Assembly: GCF_015679265.1 (NCBI RefSeq)
Contig: NZ_CP064942.1
Span: 833,501-897,500 of the forward strand
Source of the DNA: Pontivivens ytuae
GTDB lineage: Bacteria > Pseudomonadota > Alphaproteobacteria > Rhodobacterales > Rhodobacteraceae
Length of the DNA: 64,000 nucleotides
Direction of reading: 5' to 3'
Shown here: piece after piece, positions 18,160 to 24,902 of the stretch
How the letters are laid out: each line of letters opens with the position of its first letter
Position numbering within the stretch: position 1 is the stretch's first letter
Notes under the pieces: generated by a model
Told to the model about the DNA's origin: nothing
Database searches by the model: none
What the model saw: only the letters and a program-made list of their open reading frames with translations
Program-made: the position numbers and the translations under genes

Positions 18160-21054
18160 TTATTGGCCGGAACGTTCTCGATTCAACTCCAGCAGGCGCG
18201 CGAGCGCATCGTCCTCGGCGATGTCCTCGGGCCAGCCGTAGGCGGCGGCCACGGCGGCGTCGAGGCGGGCGTGGAGGCCGGCGAGCCAGGCGGGCCGGGC
18301 GTTGTAGAGGTTGGTGAGGGTGCGTTTCTTCAGCTCCTTCGCCGCCGTGTCGTCGATGGGGAGCAGGCGGTCGGGATAGCCCTCGACCACCTCGGGGACG
18401 CGGCGGACGAGGTCGGGCGGGTTCAGCCACGCCTCGCGCTTGTGGTTCAGGTCCGCCGCCGCGTCGGCGATGGCCTGCGCGCGGGGGTCGCCCGCGTAGT
18501 TGGCGGCGGGAATGTCGGGGGTGAGGCCCTCGGGGAAGGGGAAGGTCTCGAAGGTGGTGGAGGGGGTGTAGCGGGGATCGTTCCCCTTGCCGAGGAAGGT
18601 GCCCATACGGAGCGACCACGCCTCGTGAAAGCGGGAATGGAGGATGCCGAAGGTGGTGTCGTCGTCGCGGGCGATGGCGTAGATCGAGCCGGTTATGAGC
18701 ATCCCATGATCCAGCCAGAGAAAAGCGCGGTGCTTCGAGACCTCCGCCGTGACGATAAAGCGATCGAGATCCCCGAGAGCGGAACGCATGCCCCTATTCA
18801 GTTCCCCGTGTTTCCACCAGTTTTCACGGCGTGATTTGCGGCTATTGGTGTCTCGCCCCCGCTTCACTTCGGATAGAATGCGTTCAAAGGGGCCTTCGTA
18901 GAATGAGGCTTCATCAGCCGTTCGGTCTGCTTCAAAATCGATCACCCAACGTTCAGCCGGACGCTGCTTTGTCAGATCGTTGCCAGTAACGTATCGGCGG
19001 ATAACGTCGCTGTTCGGACGGCCGTTGGGATTTTTAGGAGCTTTGAGCCAATCAGCCGCGAGTTCACGCGTTACGTCGAACCTGCCGACAAACTTGACCC
19101 CCTGGAAACAGACCCGCTCATTCTCCTCCAACCTAAACGCCCCCGTCAGGTCCAATCCCGCCGTCAGGTCCGCCGCGATGCGGTCGACCTCGCGGCCATC
19201 CAAACGGGGCGTTTCCGCGCCGCTCTCGGGCGTCGCCTCCCCTGGCGATGCCAGCATCACCATCGACACCCGCACCGCGGCGCCGGCCACCGTCCACGGC
19301 TCGTCGGACCAGGCCTCGAAGATCGCGCCCGCCTCGGCCGGGGCGGCCAGCACCGAGCGGTTGGCCCCGCCCCGGATCGAGTTGGTCGTCACCAGCCCGA
19401 CGCGGCGCGTCCGCCCCGCTTCGACCGCGCGCCACGCCGACGCGACCCAGTAGGCCACGAGGTCCACGCCCCCCGGCACGTCCGGCCAGGCCGCGCGCAG
19501 GGCCTTGGCGTAGTCCTCGCCCAGCTCGGCGATCATGCGCTTGTTGCCCAGGAACGGCGGGTTGCCGACGATGAACTCGGCCTCGGGCCATTCGGCGGGC
19601 GTGCCGTCACCGGCCAGCACCGCGTCGCGGCATTCGATGGTGCCCAAGGGCTTCAGGATCGGGTCGGTCGACGCCTCGAACCCGTTGCGGCGCATCCACT
19701 GGATCTCGGCGATCCAGGTCGAGACGCGCGCCAGCTCGGCGGCATAGGGGCTCAGCTCGATCCCCACCACGCATTCGGGGCCGACCGAGGGGGCCGGGCG
19801 GGGCAGGCCCATCGCCTCGGCATCGAGGTTCGCCCGGTGCTCGAGGTCCTTCAGCGCCGTCAGCGTCAGGTTGAGGAAGTTGCCCGACCCGCAGGCCGGG
19901 TCGAGCACCCGCACCCCGCGCAGCCGCTCCAGGAAGCCCAGATGCGCGCGCGTCGCCCGGTCGTGCGCGCGGTTCGCCCGGCGCGTCGCCGCCCCCGCCT
20001 TGGCGGCCGCCCGCGTGGTGGCGGCCTCGGCGCTGGCGGCGCGCTCTTCCTCTAGGGCGGCGGCGATGGTGGCGCGGGCGGCGTCCCACTCCGTCTTGAG
20101 CGGGCGCAGGACGACGGGCTCCACGATCTGCATGATCTTGGCCGCGTCGGTGTAGTGCGCGCCGAGCTGGCTGCGCTTGCCCGGATCGAGCCCCCGCTCG
20201 AAGAGCGTGCCGAGGAGGGAGGCGTCGATCTGACTCCAGTCCATCTTGGCGGCCTTGCGGAGCATCGCGATGTCGCCCGCGTCCACGGGCAGGGCCGCGT
20301 CGTCGTCGAAGAGCCCGCCGTTGAACCAGGGGATCGGCGTGAAGCCCACCCGCCCGCCCCGGTGCGCCATCGCCGCGAAGAGGGTCCGGCAGTTCTCCTC
20401 GAAGGTGCCGGGGTCCGAGGCGAAGACCATCTTCTCGAACATCTTCTCGGGCAGCAGGCGCACGTCCTCGGCGAACATGCAGAAGACGAGGCGGTTGACG
20501 AAATGGGCCACGACGGGGGCGTCGTGCCCGGCCTGGCGGAGCCGCAGCGCGAGGTCGGCGAACGTGGCGGCGGCGTCCTCGGTCAGGTCGGCGCGCGTGC
20601 GGCGGGGGCGGAAGCTGCGCGGCTCCTGAAAGGCGCGGCGCAGTAGGTCGCGGGCGTCCGCGCCCCGCAGATCCTCGATGGCGATGTCGTGCCGCTCCTG
20701 CACGGCGCCGGTGAAGGCGGTGCGGATGACGATCTCTTGCGTGTCCGAGACGATCAGCAGCGGCGGGTTGTCGAGCGCGGGCGCGTAGCGCTGGACCTGC
20801 GCATAGGCCGCGTCGAGATCGGCCTTCGCCTTCTTGTACTCCCAGGCGAACGCGTCCTTGAGCCAGACGTCCGCCCAGCCGTCCCCGCCGGTGGTCTTGG
20901 CCGCGCCCTTCTCGAACTCGAAGCGGCCGGCCGTCGTAGGCGACGGCGGCTCGACCCCCAGAAGTCCGCAGAGCGCGATGAAATGCGCCTGCGCGGAGGA
21001 TCGCTCCGAGAGCGGATTGCCCGACCAGGTGCGGATGAAGGCGTCGGGCGTCAC
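18160..21054 (-). CDS. MmeI-like (type IIL) single-chain restriction-modification enzyme
   Basis: A 964-aa fused restriction endonuclease and adenine methyltransferase. The N-terminal nuclease shows the MmeI arrangement D62-x9-E72-Y-K74 (in ADVWLKDAFAWEYKK). A helical spacer follows; then the gamma-type methyltransferase with motif I DPACGSGNF (385-393) and catalytic NPPF (498-501). The segment from ~residue 620 (GNDLTKQRPAERW, FETFPFPEGLTP) is the target-recognition and C-terminal region. Length matches MmeI (~920 aa). It starts with GTG overlapping the ParE-like stop as GTGA. A methyltransferase with a lost nuclease is unlikely because D-ExK is kept. The recognition site is unknown. Confidence 0.88.
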   Translation of the reverse strand: MTPDAFIRTWSGNPLSERSSAQAHFIALCGLLGVEPPSPTTAGRFEFEKGAAKTTGGDGWADVWLKDAFAWEYKKAKADLDAAYAQVQRYAPALDNPPLLIVSDTQEIVIRTAFTGAVQERHDIAIEDLRGADARDLLRRAFQEPRSFRPRRTRADLTEDAAATFADLALRLRQAGHDAPVVAHFVNRLVFCMFAEDVRLLPEKMFEKMVFASDPGTFEENCRTLFAAMAHRGGRVGFTPIPWFNGGLFDDDAALPVDAGDIAMLRKAAKMDWSQIDASLLGTLFERGLDPGKRSQLGAHYTDAAKIMQIVEPVVLRPLKTEWDAARATIAAALEEERAASAEAATTRAAAKAGAATRRANRAHDRATRAHLGFLERLRGVRVLDPACGSGNFLNLTLTALKDLEHRANLDAEAMGLPRPAPSVGPECVVGIELSPYAAELARVSTWIAEIQWMRRNGFEASTDPILKPLGTIECRDAVLAGDGTPAEWPEAEFIVGNPPFLGNKRMIAELGEDYAKALRAAWPDVPGGVDLVAYWVASAWRAVEAGRTRRVGLVTTNSIRGGANRSVLAAPAEAGAIFEAWSDEPWTVAGAAVRVSMVMLASPGEATPESGAETPRLDGREVDRIAADLTAGLDLTGAFRLEENERVCFQGVKFVGRFDVTRELAADWLKAPKNPNGRPNSDVIRRYVTGNDLTKQRPAERWVIDFEADRTADEASFYEGPFERILSEVKRGRDTNSRKSRRENWWKHGELNRGMRSALGDLDRFIVTAEVSKHRAFLWLDHGMLITGSIYAIARDDDTTFGILHSRFHEAWSLRMGTFLGKGNDPRYTPSTTFETFPFPEGLTPDIPAANYAGDPRAQAIADAAADLNHKREAWLNPPDLVRRVPEVVEGYPDRLLPIDDTAAKELKKRTLTNLYNARPAWLAGLHARLDAAVAAAYGWPEDIAEDDALARLLELNRERSGQ

Positions 21055-21350
21055 AGACGGTCCTTCAACCGGGCCACGAGGTCCATCCGTTCATGGAGGA
21101 TCGCGATGACGATCGACCGGTCGCCGGTGATCCAGAAGATGTAATGGTGCTCGCAGCGAAGGACCCGTACATCCTCGGGCAGTGCGTCGTTCGCTTTCTC
21201 CCGGGCGCTTCCGTCGCCGATTGCCGCGCAGCACGCCTCGATCCGATCCAGGTACGTGTCGGCCTGGTCGAGCCCCCACCTTCCGAAGGTGTAGTCCCAG
21301 ATGCCTCGCAGGTCCTCTTCCGCCGCGAGGGTGAGATCGTAGGTCTTCAT
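21051..21350 (-). CDS. parE: RelE/ParE-family toxin
   Basis: A 99-aa RelE/ParE superfamily toxin. It has the family pattern: YDLTLAAEEDLRGIWDYTF, then QADTYLDRIEACCAAIG, and the C-terminal strands VRVLRCEHHYIFWITGDRSIVI with ILHERMDL. ParE members poison DNA gyrase, RelE members cleave mRNA; this one looks ParE-like because of the YTF/W helix and the HERMD end, but assignment is tentative. It follows its antitoxin by 9 bases and overlaps the restriction-modification gene by 4 bases (GTGA). Confidence 0.85.
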   Translation of the reverse strand: MKTYDLTLAAEEDLRGIWDYTFGRWGLDQADTYLDRIEACCAAIGDGSAREKANDALPEDVRVLRCEHHYIFWITGDRSIVIAILHERMDLVARLKDRL

Positions 21351-21359
21351 CCGGTGCCG

Positions 21360-21626
21360 CTACCGTCCCGCTTGCGCGCGCGCCTCGCGACGGATGTCGG
21401 CAACCGACTTCGTGGACAGCTCCCCTCGGCGGGCCTGGTCGATCCGCGGCCTCAGAAAGTCGGTCAGCGCGCCGAACGCCTCGTCCTCAGTCATGTTCTC
21501 GAGCGCAGGGACGTCACCGAGGGTTCGCTTGAGGACGAACTCTTTGATGCTCTGCCCTCTGAGAGCAGCGATGGCCTTGAGCTTCTGGTGCTCTTCCGGG
21601 GTGATGTCGATCGAGAGGCGAGGCAT
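21360..21626 (-). CDS. ParD-like ribbon-helix-helix antitoxin
   Basis: An 88-aa antitoxin paired with the ParE-like toxin. The N-terminal MPRLSIDITPEEHQKLKAIA with GQSIKEFVL is a ribbon-helix-helix DNA-binding domain; the C-terminal half (EDEAFGALTDFLRPRIDQAR) is the toxin-wrapping segment. The ATG at 21626 begins the ribbon strand; the open frame upstream is discarded. A palindrome 26-43 bases upstream is the probable operator. First gene of antitoxin-toxin-restriction operon. Confidence 0.83.
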   Translation of the reverse strand: MPRLSIDITPEEHQKLKAIAALRGQSIKEFVLKRTLGDVPALENMTEDEAFGALTDFLRPRIDQARRGELSTKSVADIRREARAQAGR

Positions 21627-21651
21627 GTCGAAGATGTAGCATCCACGTCCG

Positions 21652-21669
21652 CACAAAACAACATTTGTG
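21652..21669. promoter_or_regulatory. Probable operator of the ParDE-restriction operon
   Basis: CACAAA and TTTGTG form a perfect 6-bp inverted repeat with a 6-nt spacer, centred about 35 bases upstream of the antitoxin ATG. Ribbon-helix-helix antitoxins bind such sites, so antitoxin binding could control the toxin and the restriction enzyme together. The site is seen, the role inferred. Confidence 0.45.
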
Positions 21670-22519
21670 GCACGCTTCTCGGATCTCGAACGGGTTCGAT
21701 GGTGACCACTACACACATTCCTTCCGCCCGCCCAGAGAAACGCAACCCGAACCAATCGGGCTGATCTGGGCTGGCTGAAACAATGAGCATAGCGGAGACC
21801 TGTCTAGCCCCCTGTGTCTGGACCACTGATCAGGGGTTTCTCTAATATTGTTTCAGGAACGGGTGGGCGCATGTTGAGTGCCTGATGCGGTCGGGTGTGA
21901 TTGTACTGCCTGAGCCAGTGATTGATGACGATCTGAGCTTGCTTGGTCGTCGTGAACCACTCCGCATTGAGAACCTCTCGCCGTAATGTCCCATTGAAGC
22001 GCTCGTTGTATCCGTTCTCCCAGGGTGATCCTGGGTAGATGCGGATGGGCTTGATCCCAACACGCCGAAGCCAGCCCTGCATCGCCTCTGCTGCGAACTC
22101 GGGTCCGTTATCGGACCGGATATACTCCGGGGAACCGTGGCGCAGCAGGAGCGGATAGAGTGCTTCGAGAACTTCGTCGGCACCCATCTTGGTGCGGACC
22201 ACAACAGCCAAGGCCTGCCGCGTGAACTCGTCGAGAACCGTCAGCATCTTGTAACTGCGCCCATTGCTGAGCTTGTCATGCACGAAGTCTATTGCCCAAA
22301 CATGGTTCGGGTGCGTGGGCCGAAGCCGGATGATCGAGCTGCCCTTGTGGTAGAGCCGCTTGCGCTTTTTGTGCCGCTGCGGAAGCTGCAATCCTTCCTC
22401 ACGCCAGAGCCGCTCGACCTTCTTGTGATTGACCCGCCAGCCTTCCATGTGAAGCAGCTCCGTGTGTCCTTCCCCCCTAGAACTGGGCCATTACATTGGC
22501 CGCGAGAGGGGGATTGGGC

Positions 22520-22807
22520 ATGGCGAGGAAGCGACATTCAGACGAAGACATCTTGAAGCTGCTGCGTGAGATCGAGCTGAAGCTGACGGCGGGCGATGAC
22601 GTGGCCACTGCATGCCGCGGCGTCGGGATCAGCGACGCGACATACTACAACTGGCGGAAACGGTTTGGCGGGATGGGCCGGTCGCAGCTGTCGGAGATGA
22701 AGAGTTTGGAGAAAGAGAACGCCCGACTGAAGAAGATCGTCGCCGAGCTCGAACTGGACAAGCTCATACTCAAGGAAAGCCTGAACCACCTAAAGCCCAG
22801 GGCCTGA
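22520..22807 (+). CDS. IS transposase OrfA (copy inside the nested element)
   Basis: A 95-aa helix-turn-helix protein of IS3-type elements that recognises the IS ends. MARKRHSDEDILKLLREIE is followed by ACRGVGISDATYYNWRKRFGG (helix-turn-helix) and a leucine-rich coiled coil (LEKENARLKKIVAELELDKLILKESL) for dimerisation. The ATG at 22520 is used; codons upstream fall in the terminal repeat. Confidence 0.9.
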   Translation: MARKRHSDEDILKLLREIELKLTAGDDVATACRGVGISDATYYNWRKRFGGMGRSQLSEMKSLEKENARLKKIVAELELDKLILKESLNHLKPRA

Positions 22808-23661
22808 CCACAGAGGAGCTTCGTCAGGCCGTCCTTCACACACGCCAGAAGCTTGCCACGTCTGAGCGGCGGACCTGCCGGGTGATTGGCCTGGCGCGGA
22901 GCTCCCTGCAATATCAGCCAACACAGAGAGACGATGATGCGCTACGGTTGGCTCTGATCCGGTTGGCGAAGCAGTACGGGCGATATGGCTACCGCAAGAT
23001 CACGGAGCTGCTTCACATGGAAGGCTGGCGGGTCAATCACAAGAAGGTCGAGCGGCTCTGGCGTGAGGAAGGATTGCAGCTTCCGCAGCGGCACAAAAAG
23101 CGCAAGCGGCTCTACCACAAGGGCAGCTCGATCATCCGGCTTCGGCCCACGCACCCGAACCATGTTTGGGCAATAGACTTCGTGCATGACAAGCTCAGCA
23201 ATGGGCGCAGTTACAAGATGCTGACGGTTCTCGACGAGTTCACGCGGCAGGCCTTGGCTGTTGTGGTCCGCACCAAGATGGGTGCCGACGAAGTTCTCGA
23301 AGCACTCTATCCGCTCCTGCTGCGCCACGGTTCCCCGGAGTATATCCGGTCCGATAACGGACCCGAGTTCGCAGCAGAGGCGATGCAGGGCTGGCTTCGG
23401 CGTGTTGGGATCAAGCCCATCCGCATCTACCCAGGATCACCCTGGGAGAACGGATACAACGAGCGCTTCAATGGGACATTACGGCGAGAGGTTCTCAATG
23501 CGGAGTGGTTCACGACGACCAAGCAAGCTCAGATCGTCATCAATCACTGGCTCAGGCAGTACAATCACACCCGACCGCATCAGGCACTCAACATGCGCCC
23601 ACCCGTTCCTGAAACAATATTAGAGAAACCCCTGATCAGTGGCCCAGACACAGGGGGCTAG
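22612..23661 (+). CDS. IS transposase OrfB, DDE integrase core (made by -1 frameshift from OrfA)
   Basis: Open for 349 codons in the -1 frame relative to OrfA; the first ~65 codons overlap OrfA and are not expected to be translated alone. The functional part begins near GLTTEELRQAV, has the HTH_21-like region (RYGYRKITELLHMEGWRVNHKK) and the rve catalytic core: D in WAIDFVHDKL, D in SDNGPEF, E in NERFNGTLRREV (DDE). In the IS3 family OrfAB is produced by programmed -1 slippage; I could not identify the slippery site with certainty. Confidence 0.88.
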   Translation: MPRRRDQRRDILQLAETVWRDGPVAAVGDEEFGERERPTEEDRRRARTGQAHTQGKPEPPKAQGLTTEELRQAVLHTRQKLATSERRTCRVIGLARSSLQYQPTQRDDDALRLALIRLAKQYGRYGYRKITELLHMEGWRVNHKKVERLWREEGLQLPQRHKKRKRLYHKGSSIIRLRPTHPNHVWAIDFVHDKLSNGRSYKMLTVLDEFTRQALAVVVRTKMGADEVLEALYPLLLRHGSPEYIRSDNGPEFAAEAMQGWLRRVGIKPIRIYPGSPWENGYNERFNGTLRREVLNAEWFTTTKQAQIVINHWLRQYNHTRPHQALNMRPPVPETILEKPLISGPDTGG

Positions 23662-23837
23662 ACACCCGTACTGCTTCGCCAACCGGATCAGAGCCAACCG
23701 TAGCGCATCATCGTCTCTCTGTGTTGGCTGATATTGCAGGGAGCTCCGCGCCAGGCCAATCACCCGGCAGGTCCGCCGCTCAGACGTGGCAAGCTTCTGG
23801 CGTGTGTGAAGGACGGCCTGACGAAGCTCCTCTGTGG

Positions 23838-24125
23838 TCAGGCCCTGGGCTTTAGGTGGTTCAGGCTTTCCTTGAGTATGAGCTTGTCCAGTTCGAGCTC
23901 GGCGACGATCTTCTTCAGTCGGGCGTTCTCTTTCTCCAAACTCTTCATCTCCGACAGCTGCGACCGGCCCATCCCGCCAAACCGTTTCCGCCAGTTGTAG
24001 TATGTCGCGTCGCTGATCCCGACGCCGCGGCATGCAGTGGCCACGTCATCGCCCGCCGTCAGCTTCAGCTCGATCTCACGCAGCAGCTTCAAGATGTCTT
24101 CGTCTGAATGTCGCTTCCTCGCCAT
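23838..24125 (-). CDS. IS transposase OrfA of the interrupted copy
   Basis: Same 95-aa OrfA as in the intact copies, reading leftward from the ATG at 24125; it lies wholly in the right half of the interrupted element and is unbroken. Without a full OrfB it could still act as a DNA-binding repressor of the IS. Confidence 0.85.
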   Translation of the reverse strand: MARKRHSDEDILKLLREIELKLTAGDDVATACRGVGISDATYYNWRKRFGGMGRSQLSEMKSLEKENARLKKIVAELELDKLILKESLNHLKPRA

Positions 24126-24180
24126 GCCCAATCCCCCTCTCGCGGCCAATGTAATGGCCCAGTTCTAGGGGGGAAGGACA

Positions 24181-24200
24181 GTTCTAAGGGGGGACGGACA
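24181..24200. mobile_element. Terminal-repeat remnant of a related IS
   Basis: Read on the minus strand these 20 bases are TGTCCGTCCCCCCTTAGAAC, nearly identical to the right end of the neighbouring IS (TGTCCTTCCCCCCTAGAAC). They abut the IS exactly, so an older, related IS end was here before, or the two ends arose by imprecise excision. Confidence 0.5.
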
Positions 24201-24273
24201 CTATCGACCTGGCGCCGACAATTACGGTATCACCTGAGAGGCCTTGAGGTGATTACGACGAGCTAACGTACAA

Positions 24274-24322
24274 TAGGACCCCCAGCTGAAGCGGGTACGC
24301 TCCGCTTCAGCTGGGGGTCCTA
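24274..24322. repeat. Perfect 21-bp inverted repeat (hairpin)
   Basis: Arms 24274-24294 and 24302-24322 are exact reverse complements with a 7-nt loop (GTACGCT). There is no T-tract, so it is not a typical terminator. A related hairpin with the same GAAGCGG-7 nt-CCGC core is at 28005-28039. Confidence 0.75.
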
Positions 24323-24418
24323 GTCAGCAGCGACATGATCGATCCGGACATGCGATGGACTTGATTTGCCGTCGAAGCCAAAGCCAGACGCACAACGTGA
24401 TGTTCAGATAAGCCAAGC

Positions 24419-24709
24419 CTACAGGCAGCTGACCTCGATGCTTGTAAAAGGGCGTCTTCTAGAAATCCATACATCCTCTGGGTTCATCAAAACATCATAG
24501 ACCACGCGCCACTTGCAAATCGGATCCACACACTCGGCCTCTGCATAAAAGTGAGGAAAGCCGTCTGCTGCGAATTTGTAGTTCGCGCCTTCCCCACGCT
24601 CCCACAGCTTCTTCCCAGCCAAGATGCAAGCCGAAAACTCTAACTCGAAGCGAGCTAGCTTCCGGGTAGCAGAGCTGTCCATGACGGGTCTAGCGGCAGC
24701 AGATTTCAA
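24419..24709 (-). CDS. Hypothetical small protein, paralogue of the frameshifted copy at 27.5 kb
   Basis: A 96-aa frame I do not recognise. Its central part (GKKLWERGEGANYKFAADGF, then FYAEAECVDP and LMNPEDVW) matches, at the protein level, a frameshifted copy on the opposite strand at 27520-27848. Conservation of reading frame between diverged copies argues that it is real protein-coding sequence. No signal peptide or membrane segment is evident. The exact start is uncertain because the first ~20 residues are not shared. It lies in AT-richer DNA between IS copies. Confidence 0.5.
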   Translation of the reverse strand: MKSAAARPVMDSSATRKLARFELEFSACILAGKKLWERGEGANYKFAADGFPHFYAEAECVDPICKWRVVYDVLMNPEDVWISRRRPFTSIEVSCL

Positions 24710-24902
24710 AGGCTGCGCGCAGCGGCATTATCCGAACTTCATCAAAATGATACCGCAGCGCACCTTAAGCTGCAGCAAAAGTGCTTGATGGTGAATAAGA
24801 GCCTTATGGTTAAACAAATAATTTTATCATCTTGGCTTTTCACTATCTGAAACGAAAGCAAAGCTGCGATGTTGCTCTCCCATCTGATGGGAGCAGTGTG
24901 CT

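Larger units (their letters stand above)
22465..23664 (+). mobile_element. Intact IS3-family element (IS407-like), plus orientation
   Basis: A complete 1,200-bp copy lying inside the minus-oriented copy. Imperfect terminal inverted repeats share TGTC, a run of C and CTGGGCCA. It carries OrfA and OrfB in a -1 frame relation. The flanks (CCGTG left, CCCGT right) show no target duplication; the host IS has lost 20 bases here, which points to insertion with deletion or later recombination. Confidence 0.93.
21804..24033 (-). pseudogene. IS transposase OrfB, split by insertion
   Basis: The OrfB frame of the minus-oriented IS copy: the N-terminal part lies at 23665-24033 and the C-terminal catalytic part (from MEGWRVNHKK, including SDNGPEF and the final NERFNGTLRREV) at 21804-22464. 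The insertion removes about seven codons as well, including YGRYGYRKI. It cannot make a full transposase. Confidence 0.85.
21801..24180 (-). mobile_element. IS3-family element (IS407-like), interrupted by another copy of itself
   Basis: Minus-oriented copy of a 1,200-bp IS whose ends are TGTCTAGCCCCC (21801) and, reversed, TGTCCTTCCCCCC (24180). It is split by the plus-oriented copy at 22465-23664, and 20 bases of the element (ATCTTGCGG..CATATCG in intact copies) are missing at the junction, so 1,180 bp remain. One base differs from the other copies near 21821. No target duplication is seen at its outer ends. Confidence 0.9.
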
